A stretch of 64,000 nt of DNA from Novosphingobium sp. (GCA_017745295.1 JAGHZR010000014.1:47666-111665), one strand, 5' to 3'; shown: positions 32,170 to 41,831, numbered from the stretch's first letter. Notes: generated from the letters alone by a model not told the origin. Made by a program: numbers and translations.

Positions 32170-33201
32170 TTACCGCCGACACGCGCCGAGGATGGCCTCG
32201 GGCATGGCGGACAAACTGAATTCCTTTTCGACCGCGCCCGCCTCGAAGGCGGCGCGCGGCATTCCGTAGACCACGCAGGTCTCGCGCGACTGGCCGAGCG
32301 TGCGGGCTCCGGCATCGCGCATGGCCTTGAGGCCGATCGCCCCGTCCGAACCCATCCCGGTAAGGATGACGCCGACGGCGCGCGAGCCGAGCCGCGCAAC
32401 CGAGCGGAACAGCACGTCCACCGAGGGACGGTGTCCGCTGACGGTATCGCCCTCCAGCAGCCTGACCTGGCCGCTGGTGCCGCCCAGCAGCTCCATGTGC
32501 TGGCCCCCGCCGGGGGCGAGATAGACCGTGCCCCGGCGCAGGGTCATGCCATGCTGGGCTTCCACCACCTGCACCCGCGCGGCCTTGTCGAGCCGCGTGG
32601 CGAAGCTGCCGGTGAAGGCGGCGGGCATGTGCTGCACCACCATGACCGGCGGGCAGTCCGGTGGCAGGGCGCCGATGATCGAGAACAGGGCTTCCACCCC
32701 GCCGGTCGACGCGCCGACCGCGATCACCACGTCGCGCAAGGACCCCTGCGCGGCATTGACGGGTGTCGGCGGGCTGGCGGTGCGGCGCACCGAGGAGCGC
32801 GCCGCCGCCTTGACGATCTTGCGCAGCAATGCACCGTCCTGGGCAATCTCCAGCGGATTGCCGGAGGGCTTGGCGATGCAGTCCACGGCGCCGAGGCGCA
32901 TGGCCTCGATGGTCGCCTCGGTCCCGCGCGCGGTCAGTGTCGAGCACATGACCACCGGCATGGGCCGCAGGCGCATGATACGTTCGAGGAAAGACAGTCC
33001 GTCCATCCCCGGCATTTCGATATCGAGCGTGACCACGTCGGGATTGAGCGACTTGATCATCTCGCGCGCGGCATGCGGCTCGGGCGCCATGCCGACGACC
33101 TCGATGGCGGGGTCGTGGCTCAGCAGCTTGTTGAGCAGCGCGCGCATCGCCGCGCTGTCATCGACGATCAGGACGCGGGTCTTCTCGGGGGCGACCGTCA
33201 T
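32170..33201 (-). CDS. cheB: Chemoreceptor methylesterase CheB
   Basis: 343 aa. The receiver domain has D60 (VVTLDIEMPGMDGLSFLERIMRLRPMPVVMCSTLT). A linker leads to the esterase domain with the Ser-His-Asp triad motifs VGASTGGVEAL, VVQHMPAAFTGSFATRL and GMGSDGAIGLKAMRDAGA. Phosphorylation by CheA activates removal of receptor methyl groups. The start overlaps cheR by 4 nt (ATGA). Confidence 0.97.
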   Translation of the reverse strand: MTVAPEKTRVLIVDDSAAMRALLNKLLSHDPAIEVVGMAPEPHAAREMIKSLNPDVVTLDIEMPGMDGLSFLERIMRLRPMPVVMCSTLTARGTEATIEAMRLGAVDCIAKPSGNPLEIAQDGALLRKIVKAAARSSVRRTASPPTPVNAAQGSLRDVVIAVGASTGGVEALFSIIGALPPDCPPVMVVQHMPAAFTGSFATRLDKAARVQVVEAQHGMTLRRGTVYLAPGGGQHMELLGGTSGQVRLLEGDTVSGHRPSVDVLFRSVARLGSRAVGVILTGMGSDGAIGLKAMRDAGARTLGQSRETCVVYGMPRAAFEAGAVEKEFSLSAMPEAILGACRR

Positions 33202-34082
33202 GCGGCGCCTCCGTCGTTACGCGCGTAGATCGTCTGGCCGACCGGCTTCATCAGCCGCGCGGCGGGGCCGATCAGGCGCTCGGAATGGCCGATGTAGAGC
33301 GTGCCGCCGGGCGCCAGCATCTCGACGAAACGCGCCTCCAGCTCGGCCTTGGCGGTATCGTCGAAATAGATCATCACGTTGCGGCAGAAGATCACGTCGT
33401 ACTTGCGGCGCATCGGCCAGGGCTCGAACAGGTTGAGCACGCGCGCCGCGACGAGTTCGCGCAGCGGATCGACGATGACATGATCGCCGCCCGTCTCGGC
33501 GCGCATCCAGCGCCTGCGATAGCTTTCCGGGATCGGCTCGACGGTGGCGGCGGAATAGCGCGCGTCGCGCACGGACTGGACGACCGGCGGCGAGATGTCG
33601 GTGGCGAGCAGGCGCACGTCGCCCTGCTGCAGCCAGGCCGCGCTCGTCGGCCCGTCTCCGGCCAGGCACATGGCGATCGAGTAGACTTCCTCGCCGCTCG
33701 AACAGCCCGCCGACCAGATGCGCACCTTTTCGCCCCGGCGCGCGCGGTCCTGCAACTGGGGCAGGACCTCGCGGCGCAAGTGGTCGAAATGGTGGTTCTC
33801 GCGGAAGAAATGCGTGTGGTTGGTGGTCAGGGCGACCACCATGGCATGGCGTTCCTCGGCATCGCGCTGGACCAGCGCGACGTAGTCGACGAAGCTGGAC
33901 AGCCCATGCTCGCGCAACCGGCGGCTCAGACGCGAGTGGACGAGCGTCATCTTGGCCTCGACCAGATGGATGCGCGCCTCCCGCTGCATGATCGCGGCAA
34001 TGTCGCGGAACTGGGCGGTGCGCAGTTCGGCCGTGCCGCCCAGTGCTCCGCTCGTTCCTTCAGAAGACGCCAGCACGCTCAT
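33198..34082 (-). CDS. cheR: Chemoreceptor methyltransferase CheR
   Basis: 294 aa from the ATG at 34082, which overlaps the cheW stop (TAATG). It has the N-terminal helical substrate domain and the SAM-binding domain with NHTHFFRENHHFDHLRREVLP, IWSAGCSSGEEVYSIAM, and YDVIFCRNVMIYFDDTAKAELEARFVEMLAPGGTLYIGHSE. It methylates glutamates on chemoreceptors. Confidence 0.96.
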   Translation of the reverse strand: MSVLASSEGTSGALGGTAELRTAQFRDIAAIMQREARIHLVEAKMTLVHSRLSRRLREHGLSSFVDYVALVQRDAEERHAMVVALTTNHTHFFRENHHFDHLRREVLPQLQDRARRGEKVRIWSAGCSSGEEVYSIAMCLAGDGPTSAAWLQQGDVRLLATDISPPVVQSVRDARYSAATVEPIPESYRRRWMRAETGGDHVIVDPLRELVAARVLNLFEPWPMRRKYDVIFCRNVMIYFDDTAKAELEARFVEMLAPGGTLYIGHSERLIGPAARLMKPVGQTIYARNDGGAA

Positions 34083-34570
34083 TACGCGAAGTCCGGCACC
34101 TGACGGGTCAGGCTCAGCGCATCGAGGTCGAGCAGCAGGCACATGGCCTCGGCATTGGCCGCGTCATGGGTGCGGCGCTCGATCTTGACGAGACCGGCGA
34201 TGGCGCCCTGCTCGTTGATCTCGACGTCCGGCGCGGGCTGGATCTCGCTTGCCTGGATCACGACGATATCCTGCACTTCGTCCACCAGGAAACCGGCATG
34301 GCGGCCATTGATGGTGACGACGAGGATGCACGAGCGCGAATGCAGCTCGCTCGGCGCCCAGCCGAGACGCTCGGACAGGCCGACGACGGGAACCACCGAA
34401 CCGCGCAAGTTGGTCACGCCCTTCACATAAGGCGGCACGCTCGGCAGCGGGGTGGGTTCTTCCCACTCGCGGATTTCAATCAGCGAGCGCATGTCGATGC
34501 CGAACAGGCGGCTGCCCAGCGTGAAAGTGACGATCTTGCGTTCGTCGAGTTCGGTGTCTTCGGTGCTCAT
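34082..34570 (-). CDS. cheW: Chemotaxis coupling protein CheW
   Basis: 162 aa with the CheW SH3-like fold: KIVTFTLGSRLFGIDMRSLIEIREW, PYVKGVTNLRGSVVPVVGLSERLGW and GFLVDEVQDIVVI. It couples chemoreceptors to CheA. A C-terminal stretch of about 25 residues after the fold (RTHDAANAEAMCLLLDLDAL) is in the usual place of the final helix. Confidence 0.95.
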   Translation of the reverse strand: MSTEDTELDERKIVTFTLGSRLFGIDMRSLIEIREWEEPTPLPSVPPYVKGVTNLRGSVVPVVGLSERLGWAPSELHSRSCILVVTINGRHAGFLVDEVQDIVVIQASEIQPAPDVEINEQGAIAGLVKIERRTHDAANAEAMCLLLDLDALSLTRQVPDFA

Positions 34571-36792
34571 GCTGCCATTCCTTTCAGCGCATACTTGGAC
34601 GAGCCGCCGGTCGCGACCAGGGCGTCGATATCGAGGATCAGCGCGATCGAGCCGTCGCCGAGGATGGTGGCGCCGCCGAGGCCGCGGATCGGGTGGAGGT
34701 TGTCCTCCAGGCTCTTGATCACGACTTCGCGGCGGTTATCGATGGTATCGACCATCAGGCCGACATGACCCGCCGTCTCGCTCTCGACGATGATGACCAG
34801 CGAGTCCTCGGGCGCCCGCTGCGAGCGCATGCCGAACAGTTCGCCGACCCGGCGCACCGAGAGGTACTGCCCGCGCAGTTCGATCACTTCGGACGTCGGC
34901 GAAGTCTCCTTCACCTGGCCCGGCTCGGGCTGCACGGTCTCGATCACGTTGGCGAGCGGCAGCACGAAGCGCTGGTCGCCAAGGCGCACGATCATGCCGT
35001 CGAGGATCGCCAGCGTCAGCGGCAGGGCCATCGTGAAGGTCGTGCCTTCGCCGGGGATCGAATTGATTTCCAGACGGCCGCCCAGCGCCTCGACGTTGGA
35101 ACGCACCACGTCCATGCCGACACCGCGCCCCGAAATGTTCGAGATTGTCTCGGCGGTCGAGAAACCCGGCGCGCAGATCAGGCCGTCGATTTCCTCGTCG
35201 GAAATCGCCGCGTCGGCGGAAATGATCCCGCGTTCGATGGCCTTGGCGCGCACGCGCTCGCGGTTGATGCCGCGTCCGTCGTCGCGCACGCGCACGATGA
35301 TGCGCGCGCCCTTCTGCTCGGCGGAGAGATGGATCGTGCCCTCGGCGGGCTTGCCGGCGGCGAGGCGTTCTTCCGCGCTCTCGATACCGTGGTCCACCGC
35401 GTTGCGGATCATGTGGGTCAGCGGATCGCCGATCTTCTCGATCACGCCCTTGTCCACTTCGGTCATCTCGCCGATGGTTTCGAGGATCACCTTCTTGCCG
35501 GTCTCGGCGGAAAGATCGCGCAGCATGCGGGGCACGCGCGAGAAGGCCTGCTTGATCGGCTGCGCGCGCAGCGACATCACGTTGTCCTGGATCTGGCGCG
35601 TCAGGCGCGACAGTTCGGGAAGCTCGACGCGCTCCTGGTCGGCAGGCGAAAGCCGGTCGGACAGGATCGAGCCGCGGATCACCAGTTCGCCCACGAGATT
35701 GAGCAGCTGGTCGAGCTTCGACAGGTCGACGCGGATGGTCTGCGCCACTTCGACGCTCGCCGGGCGCGCTTCGGCTTTCGGCTTCTCCGCGGCTGCGGCA
35801 GGCACCGCAGCGGGAGCAGCCACCACGGGCGCCGGTTCGAGGGGCACGAGCGTCAGCAGCTCCTCTGGAACGGGCAGCGGCTCGAATACGCCGAAACCGT
35901 CGTCGTCCTCGGCAACAGGCGCGGCAGGCGCTGCGGGCACTTCCGGCACGATCGCGACGAGCACTTCCTCGCGATCGATCTCGATCAGCGAATCCGGTGC
36001 CACGAAGTCAAAGCAGTCGCGGATGTCCTGCTCGCCCACGGTGCCGGGCACGCGCAGGGTCCAGACGAAATAGCTGTCCTCGGGATCGAGATCGCGCAGG
36101 CCCGGAAGCGAGTCGACATCGACGCCGGTGACGACCGCGCCCATGTCCTCGAGTTCGCGGATCACCAGCATCGGCTCGCCGCCGTTGCCGAGCGCCCCGC
36201 GCGAAGGTCCGAAGCGGACGGTCCATCCGGCAGGCTCGGCCGGTTCGACAGGAGCGAAGTCCTCAAGCTGGACCGCGACCGGCTCGAAGCCGAAGGGATC
36301 GAAGTCCTCGACCACGGCAGCGACCGGCGTGAAGCCGAATTCATCCGCTTCCGCGACGGGTTCGGGAGCGGGCGCCGGAGCGGGCGCCGGAGCGGCTGCC
36401 ACCGCGCCCTTGCTCTCCAGCACCGCGTCGAGCTGCGCCAGCATCGCCGCGTCGGCAGGCGGCTCGGTGCCGCCCTGGGCCGCCGCGACATGGTCGGACA
36501 GGATATCGAAGGCGCCCAGCAGGGTCTTGGTCACCTCGGCGCTGGCCGGGATGCGGCCGCCGCGCACTTCGTCGAGCACGTTCTCGAAGCGGTGCGAGAA
36601 GGCCAGCAGCGCAGCGTGGCCGAAAGCGCCGGAGCCGCCCTTGATCGAATGGACTGCGCGGAACACCCCGGCGATCGTCTCGGAAGAGGCGTCGCCTTCG
36701 GCCATGGCCGAAAGGCCGGCCTCGGCGACGGCCAGACCTTCGGTGCACTCTTCGAAGAAGATGCCCTGGATTTCGTCGAGTTCGTCGCTCAC
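34567..36792 (-). CDS. cheA: Chemotaxis histidine kinase CheA
   Basis: 741 aa. Domain order: Hpt with phospho-accepting H48 (FRAVHSIKGGSGAFG); an acidic Ala/Pro-rich linker with a P2-like segment (about 190-270); the dimerisation domain (TIRVDLSKLDQLLNLVGELVI); the HATPase with N box LTHMIRNAVDHGIE and G boxes DDGRGI and GRGVGMDVVRSNVEALGG; and a CheW-like regulatory domain. It phosphorylates both CheY copies and CheB. It overlaps cheW and cheY by 4 nt on each side. Confidence 0.97.
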   Translation of the reverse strand: MSDELDEIQGIFFEECTEGLAVAEAGLSAMAEGDASSETIAGVFRAVHSIKGGSGAFGHAALLAFSHRFENVLDEVRGGRIPASAEVTKTLLGAFDILSDHVAAAQGGTEPPADAAMLAQLDAVLESKGAVAAAPAPAPAPAPEPVAEADEFGFTPVAAVVEDFDPFGFEPVAVQLEDFAPVEPAEPAGWTVRFGPSRGALGNGGEPMLVIRELEDMGAVVTGVDVDSLPGLRDLDPEDSYFVWTLRVPGTVGEQDIRDCFDFVAPDSLIEIDREEVLVAIVPEVPAAPAAPVAEDDDGFGVFEPLPVPEELLTLVPLEPAPVVAAPAAVPAAAAEKPKAEARPASVEVAQTIRVDLSKLDQLLNLVGELVIRGSILSDRLSPADQERVELPELSRLTRQIQDNVMSLRAQPIKQAFSRVPRMLRDLSAETGKKVILETIGEMTEVDKGVIEKIGDPLTHMIRNAVDHGIESAEERLAAGKPAEGTIHLSAEQKGARIIVRVRDDGRGINRERVRAKAIERGIISADAAISDEEIDGLICAPGFSTAETISNISGRGVGMDVVRSNVEALGGRLEINSIPGEGTTFTMALPLTLAILDGMIVRLGDQRFVLPLANVIETVQPEPGQVKETSPTSEVIELRGQYLSVRRVGELFGMRSQRAPEDSLVIIVESETAGHVGLMVDTIDNRREVVIKSLEDNLHPIRGLGGATILGDGSIALILDIDALVATGGSSKYALKGMAA

Positions 36793-37154
36793 GGGCAGAC
36801 GCGGCGGACGGCCGCTCCCAGCTTGGCCGCTTCGAAGGGCTTGGTGATCCAGCCGGTGGCACCGGCCTCACGGGCGCGGGTCTTCTTCTCGTCCGAGAAT
36901 TCGGTCGAGAGCACCAGGATCGGCGTGCCGCGGAACTCGGGCACCGCGCGCACCGCCTCGATCAGTTCGAAGCCGTCCATCTTGGGCATGTTGATGTCGG
37001 TGATGAGCAGATCCGGCTTCACTTCGTGCATGCGCTCGAGGCCGTGCTCGCCGTCATCGGCGGCTTCGACGCGGAAGCCCTGCGCGGCCAGCGAGGCCTT
37101 CAGCAGCATCCGCATCGAGGCGGAATCGTCGACGGTCAGGATGAGTTTGCTCAC
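36789..37154 (-). CDS. cheY: CheY-type response regulator (first copy)
   Basis: 121 aa. Receiver domain with D9/D10, phospho-acceptor D53 (LLITDINMPKMDGFEL), switch serine in VLSTEF and K in WITKPF. The 'STEFSDEKKTRAREAGATGWI' form is typical of CheY copies placed in front of cheA in alphaproteobacteria. It is the immediate neighbour of cheA and a likely direct target. Confidence 0.95.
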   Translation of the reverse strand: MSKLILTVDDSASMRMLLKASLAAQGFRVEAADDGEHGLERMHEVKPDLLITDINMPKMDGFELIEAVRAVPEFRGTPILVLSTEFSDEKKTRAREAGATGWITKPFEAAKLGAAVRRVCP

Positions 37155-37501
37155 GACGGGAATTCCTCTTCAGAAAGGCCGACGGCTTCCGCCAGCCCGC
37201 AGGCCTGCACGCGCTCGACGAAGGCGGTGCTGGGATTGACGATTTCGTACTCGTGGTCGGCCTCGCGCGCTTCGGTGCGGGCGGCGACGAGCAGTTGCAG
37301 CACGGCCTGGCCGACCGTCTCGACCTGGCTGGCGTCGATCTGCATCGCTCCGTCGAAGTCGCAGGCCAGGACCATGCGGACGCGCAAGTCCTCGGCGGTC
37401 ACGGTAGTCCCGTGGACCGGCAGGTGCAGCGAACGGTCTTCGGGAAGAGCGATTTCCGGCGCCATCTCTTCGGGCTGCACGGATTCAGGCAGGTTTGGCA
37501 T
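37151..37501 (-). CDS. STAS-domain chemotaxis protein
   Basis: 116 aa. After an acidic N-terminal 20 residues there is a STAS/MlaB-like fold: HGTTVTAEDLRVRMVLACDFDGAMQIDASQVETVGQAVLQLLVAARTEAREADHEYEIVNPSTAFVERVQACGLAEAVGL. It overlaps the motA end by 17 nt. STAS proteins of this type head several alphaproteobacterial che operons; the biochemical role is not established to my knowledge. Confidence 0.8.
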   Translation of the reverse strand: MPNLPESVQPEEMAPEIALPEDRSLHLPVHGTTVTAEDLRVRMVLACDFDGAMQIDASQVETVGQAVLQLLVAARTEAREADHEYEIVNPSTAFVERVQACGLAEAVGLSEEEFPS

Positions 37502-38369
37502 TGAGCTGATCCTTCACTTCGTCGAGCGCGGTCTCGAGCTGCGTGAACGAGGGGGCATAGGGCGACGGCGTCATGCGGCGCGCCAGTTCGATGGCCACTT
37601 CGGTCGGCTGCCCCTGCGCGTGACCGACGATCGCGGTCTTGACGATGAGGTAGGGCTTGAAGTCGGAGTCGATGATCTGCTGGAGCTTCTGCGCGATCGG
37701 ACCGACCAGGCAGTAGGCCAGAAGCACGCCCAGGAACGTCCCGACCAGAGCGCCGCCGATCATCGCACCGAGGATCTCGGTGGGCTGGTCGATCGAGCTC
37801 ATGGTCTTGATGACGCCGAGAACGGCGGCGACGATGCCCAGCGCGGGCAGGCCGTCGGCCATCATCTGGAGCGCGTGCTGCGGCGCCATTTCCTCGGCAT
37901 GGTGGCGCTCGATATCGCCTTCCATGGCTTCGGCCAGCTGATGCGGGTCCTCGAAGTTGACCGTCATCATGCGCAAGTAGTCGCAGGTGAACTCGACCAG
38001 GCCCTGGTCTTCCAGCAGGCGCGGGTAGCGCGTGAAGATGGGGCTTTCCTCGGGCGCGTCGAGATGCTTCTCGATCGAGTTCGCGCCTTCCTTGCGGAAC
38101 GTGGCGAGCAGAGTGAAGAGCAGCGCCAGCAGGTCGCGAAAATCGACCTCGGTCCAGCGACCGCCCTTGAAGACGCGCTGGATTCCGCCCCAGGTCTTCT
38201 TGACCGTGGTCATCGAATTACCGAGGATGAACGCGCCGACCGCCGCGCCGGCGATCGCCAGCATTTCGTGCGGCAGGGCGTGGGCGATGACCATTATGTT
38301 GCCGCCCGACATCAGGAAGCTGCCGAAGACGCACAGCAGGATGACGACAAGGCCGATGGCGTTGAGCAT
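37485..38369 (-). CDS. motA: Stator protein MotA
   Basis: 294 aa with four transmembrane helices. Characteristic parts are FGSFLMSGGNIMVIAHALPHEMLAIAGAAVGAFILGNS, a cytoplasmic charged loop facing FliG (HLDAPEESPIFTRYPRLLEDQGLVEFTCDYLRMM) and GIVAAVLGVIKTMSSIDQPTEILGAMIGGALVGTFLGVLLAYCLVGP. It is the first gene of the motA-STAS-che-motB operon. Confidence 0.96.
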   Translation of the reverse strand: MLNAIGLVVILLCVFGSFLMSGGNIMVIAHALPHEMLAIAGAAVGAFILGNSMTTVKKTWGGIQRVFKGGRWTEVDFRDLLALLFTLLATFRKEGANSIEKHLDAPEESPIFTRYPRLLEDQGLVEFTCDYLRMMTVNFEDPHQLAEAMEGDIERHHAEEMAPQHALQMMADGLPALGIVAAVLGVIKTMSSIDQPTEILGAMIGGALVGTFLGVLLAYCLVGPIAQKLQQIIDSDFKPYLIVKTAIVGHAQGQPTEVAIELARRMTPSPYAPSFTQLETALDEVKDQLNAKPA

Positions 38370-38426
38370 GAAGAAGATCCGCGATTGATGGCCGCAAAAG
38401 GTTAGCAGGCCGAAGCCCTGCGTTAG

Positions 38427-38434
38427 TTATAGGA
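38427..38434 (-). promoter_or_regulatory. TCCTATAA element upstream of motA
   Basis: CATCCTATAA on the minus strand lies 57 nt before the motA ATG. It is the likely promoter element for the whole motA-che-motB operon. Confidence 0.55.
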
Positions 38435-38535
38435 TGCTCGGGGCGGGGCTGGTGCCGGGGGATGGATTTTCCGTGACAGCCGCAAGAAAGGTCATTGCAA
38501 AACCAGCATCGTCGCGACCGATCCGCACGCTTCCA

Positions 38536-38543
38536 TCCTATAT
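38536..38543 (+). promoter_or_regulatory. TCCTATAT element upstream of flaF
   Basis: CATCCTATAT, a variant with one mismatch at the last base, points toward flaF with a leader of about 31 nt. Confidence 0.4.
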
Positions 38544-38574
38544 GAGGGAGGCGGACGTCCTTGCTGGAGCCATC

Positions 38575-38937
38575 ATGTCACTCAATGCCTATCAACGCGT
38601 GCAACAGATCGCCGCGACTCCCCGCCGGAACGAATACCGGCTCATGAGCCAGATCACCGGCGAAATGATCGCCGCGCGCGATGCCGGCCTGCACGGCGCG
38701 CAACTGGCGCCGGCTCTCCACCGCAACCGCCTGGCCTGGTCCACGTTTTCCTCGATGTGCGCGTCGCAGGGCAATCAGTTGCCCGACGACTTGCGCGCAA
38801 GGATCATTTCGATCGGAATGTGGGTCGAGAAATATACGTCCGAAGTCATTACCGGACATGATACGATCGATGACTTGATAGTCGTAAATCGCGCAATTAT
38901 CGAAGGGCTTGCAAACGAGAACGCAGCAAGCAACTAA
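38575..38937 (+). CDS. flaF: Flagellar biosynthesis regulator FlaF
   Basis: 120 aa from the ATG at 38575, which has GGAG 5 nt upstream. It matches FlaF: NAYQRVQQIAATPRRNEYRLMSQITGEMIAARDAG, then LAWSTFSSMCASQGNQLPDDLRARIISIGMWVEKYTSEVI. In Caulobacter FlaF is needed for flagellin synthesis or secretion and counters FlbT. FlbT is encoded separately at 47962. The region 38938-39113 after it is AT-rich with a GATAATG/CATTATC dyad (38957-38984). Confidence 0.93.
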   Translation: MSLNAYQRVQQIAATPRRNEYRLMSQITGEMIAARDAGLHGAQLAPALHRNRLAWSTFSSMCASQGNQLPDDLRARIISIGMWVEKYTSEVITGHDTIDDLIVVNRAIIEGLANENAASN

Positions 38938-39113
38938 GGAAAACCCCTTAGACTGCGATAATGACTTTTTTATAAGCCATTATCAGCCGCTTATCATTTT
39001 TGACACGGAATGCGCAGGCCGCCGCCCGGTGCGTCTATTTACAATCATTCACAAAGGTCTAATGGCCCCCACGCCTTGAAACTATAACAGCAAGGCGCAA
39101 GAAGCGGGTCGGA

Positions 39114-41831
39114 ATGCAGGAACTGAATCCACCGCCGCAGCGTTTGGGCGGGCCGCTTCCCGACAGGATGGAACCGGCCGTTCCCGCCCTCGTCGCTGCA
39201 GCATACCTTGTCTGCGCTATCGTCCTGTGCGGATGGATTCTGGACATGCCCCGGCTTGCCGGCGGCGGCAGTGCCAGGTTGTTGATGCAACCGCTCACGG
39301 CCGTGTGCTGCGCCGTCATCGGCGGGGGCGTTCTCCTGGCCGGATCGCCGGGATGGCCGACCTACCGCGCCGCGCGCTGGATGCTCGCAATCCCCTTGCT
39401 GATCGGGCTCAGCGGCCTGACCGAGGAATTCTCCGGCCATTCGCTCGGGATCGACCTGCTCCTCTGGCCGCGCAGCATCCTCGAGCTGCCGCGCCCCGAC
39501 CCCGCCCGCCCCAGCCTGCTACCGGCTGCCGGGCTCGTGCTCCTCTCCATTTCGGTATTCGCGGTAGGCTCGGGTCGGCGCCTGCTCCGGCGGCTCACGG
39601 TTCCCTGCGCCTGCGTGGCTTTCGCGACCGCAGCCATATCCGGAGCGCTCGCTCCGCTCGGGATCAGCACGCCCGGTCCGCAGACGCACCACGCGCTGAT
39701 GTCCATACCCTCGGCGCTTGTCATCTGCCTCCTGGCACTGGCCGTCATCGCCTTGCGGCGTCAATACGCCTGGCCGCGCAAGGCGGAATCGGGCTTCGGC
39801 TCCGGAACGATCCAGACCTGTCTCACGGTCTGCGTGAGCGTCCCGGTCGTGTCCGCGCTCGCGCACTTCAAGGCCGCCCGGGCGGGCATCGCCTCGCCGG
39901 AAATGATCGAGATCGTCCAGGCGGCGGCCGAAGTCGCGCTGTCCTGCGGACTGATCGCCTGGGCCTGGATGCGCATTGCCAAAGAAAGCAGCGCTCGCCG
40001 CGCCGTCGATGTCGCGCTGGATGCCGCGCCGGTCTCCATTACCGACGCGCAGGGCCGCATCCTGCGCTGGTCGGCCGGTTGCGAACGTCTCTACGGCTGG
40101 TCGGCACAGCAGGCGCTGGGCCGCTTCCAGCAGTCGCTGATCGGCACGCCGCCGCTCCCCGGAGAGGGAATCGAAGCCCTTCTCGACGGCACCCGGCGCG
40201 AGACCGAAGTGACCTCCCATCACCGCAACGGCGCCGAAATGCGCGTGCTCCACAGCTGCCAGGCGGTCCAGCCCCGTCCCGACATTGCCCCGATGGTGGT
40301 CCATTCGATGACCGACATCACTGCGCGCAAGCGGGCCGAGCAGGCCCTGCTCGCCAGCGATGCCCGCCTTTCGCTGGCGATCGACCTGCACGAGCTGGGC
40401 ATCTTCGAATGGTCGTCCGCCTCCGACCGGTTCGTCTTCCATGGCCATGCCGAGCGCCTGTTCCGTGTCGAGCCGGGCAGCTTCCAGGGCGGCATCAAGG
40501 ACTGGTTCCAACACTTGCGCGACACGTTCGGCACGACCTTCGAAGTGCCCGAGGCGCCGGAAACATGGCATGCCGAACGCCAGACGTTCCGGCTCATACC
40601 GCTCCAGTCCGCCACGCGATCCGTCGTCGAGGGCACCGCCCATATCCACCGCGTCCCCGGCACCGACGACGTCTCGGTCATTGGCATCGTCATGGACGCG
40701 ACCCAGCGCGAACAGCATGCGGAACTGCTCAAGTCCCGCGATTCCGAGCTGCGCTCGATTCTGGAGACCGTCCCCGAGGCGATGATCACCATCGACCAGC
40801 GCTGCCACATCCGCTCGTTCTCGGCGACGGCGGAGACCCTCTTCGGCTACGCCGCAGAGGAAGTGCTGGGCAAGGATGTGCGGATGCTCCTGCCGCGCTA
40901 CCTCCGCCCGCCCCCGGACCAGAAGGCGCCCGACAGCGGTCCCTCCACCGATACCCACATGACCGCCGGCCTCGACCGCAACGGCAACGAGCTGCCGGTG
41001 GAAATCGCCATAGGCGCCGCCAACATCGGGAACGAGCGTATCGCCATCGCCTTCGTGCGCAACATGCGCGAGCAGCTCGCGAGCCAGGCGCGAATGGGCG
41101 AACTGCGCGAGCAGTTTCTCCACGCTTCCCGCGTCAGCGCCATGGGCGAGATGGGTGCCGGTCTCGCGCACGAGCTCAACCAGCCGCTGACCGCCACCGC
41201 CAACCTCCTCGGCGCCATGGACCTGGTCATGGCGCGAGAGAACGGATCGGAACAGCAGCGGCGGATGCTCGATCTCGCCCGGCAGGAAGTCCTGCGCGCC
41301 GGGGCGATCATCCGCCGTATGCGCGCGTTCGTTTCCAAAGGTGAACTCGAGATCAGGGTAGAGCCGCTGGACGACGTCATCGCCGAAACGCTGCAACTGG
41401 CCCGTTCGCGCAGCCGCGCGCCGGGCGTATGCCTGCGGTATTGTCCGGGGGTCGCGTCACCTTCGGTCCTTGCCGATCGCATTCAAATACAGCAGGTGTT
41501 GGTTAACATCATCAACAACGCCTTCGACGCGCTCGCGGGCCTCAACGACAGGCAGCCGGAAATCGTTATCTCGACTCGCCAGACGAACGACGATCAGGTC
41601 CTGATCCGGGTGCTCGACAATGGTCCGGGCCTGCCCGAGACCATTCTTTGCAAACATTTTGAGGCCTTTACCTCGACAAAGCCGAATGGCATGGGGCTCG
41701 GGCTGTCGATCAGCCGTCGTATCGTGGAAGCGCATGGCGGGCGCTTTTCGATGCACAATCCTTCCGAAGGAGGCGCGGCTGTCGAATTCACGCTTCCCGC
41801 TTACCCCGACCTGGAGCTGAAGGCCGGATGA
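39114..41831 (+). CDS. FixL-type membrane PAS histidine kinase (no haem ligand seen)
   Basis: 905 aa. About 270 N-terminal residues form several transmembrane helices. Three PAS domains follow (about 296-415, 418-540, 545-660), then the FixL-type HisKA (SAMGEMGAGLAHELNQPLTA, H686) and the HATPase (N box NIINNAFDAL, GLGLSISRRIVEAHGG). The third PAS is FixL-like in sequence (ILETVPEAMITIDQ...FGYAAEEVLGKDVRMLLP). However, the region that holds the haem histidine in FixL reads RYLRPPPDQKAP, so direct oxygen sensing by that domain is doubtful. The stop overlaps the FixJ-like gene by 4 nt. Confidence 0.9.
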   Translation: MQELNPPPQRLGGPLPDRMEPAVPALVAAAYLVCAIVLCGWILDMPRLAGGGSARLLMQPLTAVCCAVIGGGVLLAGSPGWPTYRAARWMLAIPLLIGLSGLTEEFSGHSLGIDLLLWPRSILELPRPDPARPSLLPAAGLVLLSISVFAVGSGRRLLRRLTVPCACVAFATAAISGALAPLGISTPGPQTHHALMSIPSALVICLLALAVIALRRQYAWPRKAESGFGSGTIQTCLTVCVSVPVVSALAHFKAARAGIASPEMIEIVQAAAEVALSCGLIAWAWMRIAKESSARRAVDVALDAAPVSITDAQGRILRWSAGCERLYGWSAQQALGRFQQSLIGTPPLPGEGIEALLDGTRRETEVTSHHRNGAEMRVLHSCQAVQPRPDIAPMVVHSMTDITARKRAEQALLASDARLSLAIDLHELGIFEWSSASDRFVFHGHAERLFRVEPGSFQGGIKDWFQHLRDTFGTTFEVPEAPETWHAERQTFRLIPLQSATRSVVEGTAHIHRVPGTDDVSVIGIVMDATQREQHAELLKSRDSELRSILETVPEAMITIDQRCHIRSFSATAETLFGYAAEEVLGKDVRMLLPRYLRPPPDQKAPDSGPSTDTHMTAGLDRNGNELPVEIAIGAANIGNERIAIAFVRNMREQLASQARMGELREQFLHASRVSAMGEMGAGLAHELNQPLTATANLLGAMDLVMARENGSEQQRRMLDLARQEVLRAGAIIRRMRAFVSKGELEIRVEPLDDVIAETLQLARSRSRAPGVCLRYCPGVASPSVLADRIQIQQVLVNIINNAFDALAGLNDRQPEIVISTRQTNDDQVLIRVLDNGPGLPETILCKHFEAFTSTKPNGMGLGLSISRRIVEAHGGRFSMHNPSEGGAAVEFTLPAYPDLELKAG

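Noticed and set aside
34693..37239. 848-codon plus-strand ORF opposite cheA
   Set aside because: It is antisense to CheA and CheY with shadow composition; long only because of GC bias.
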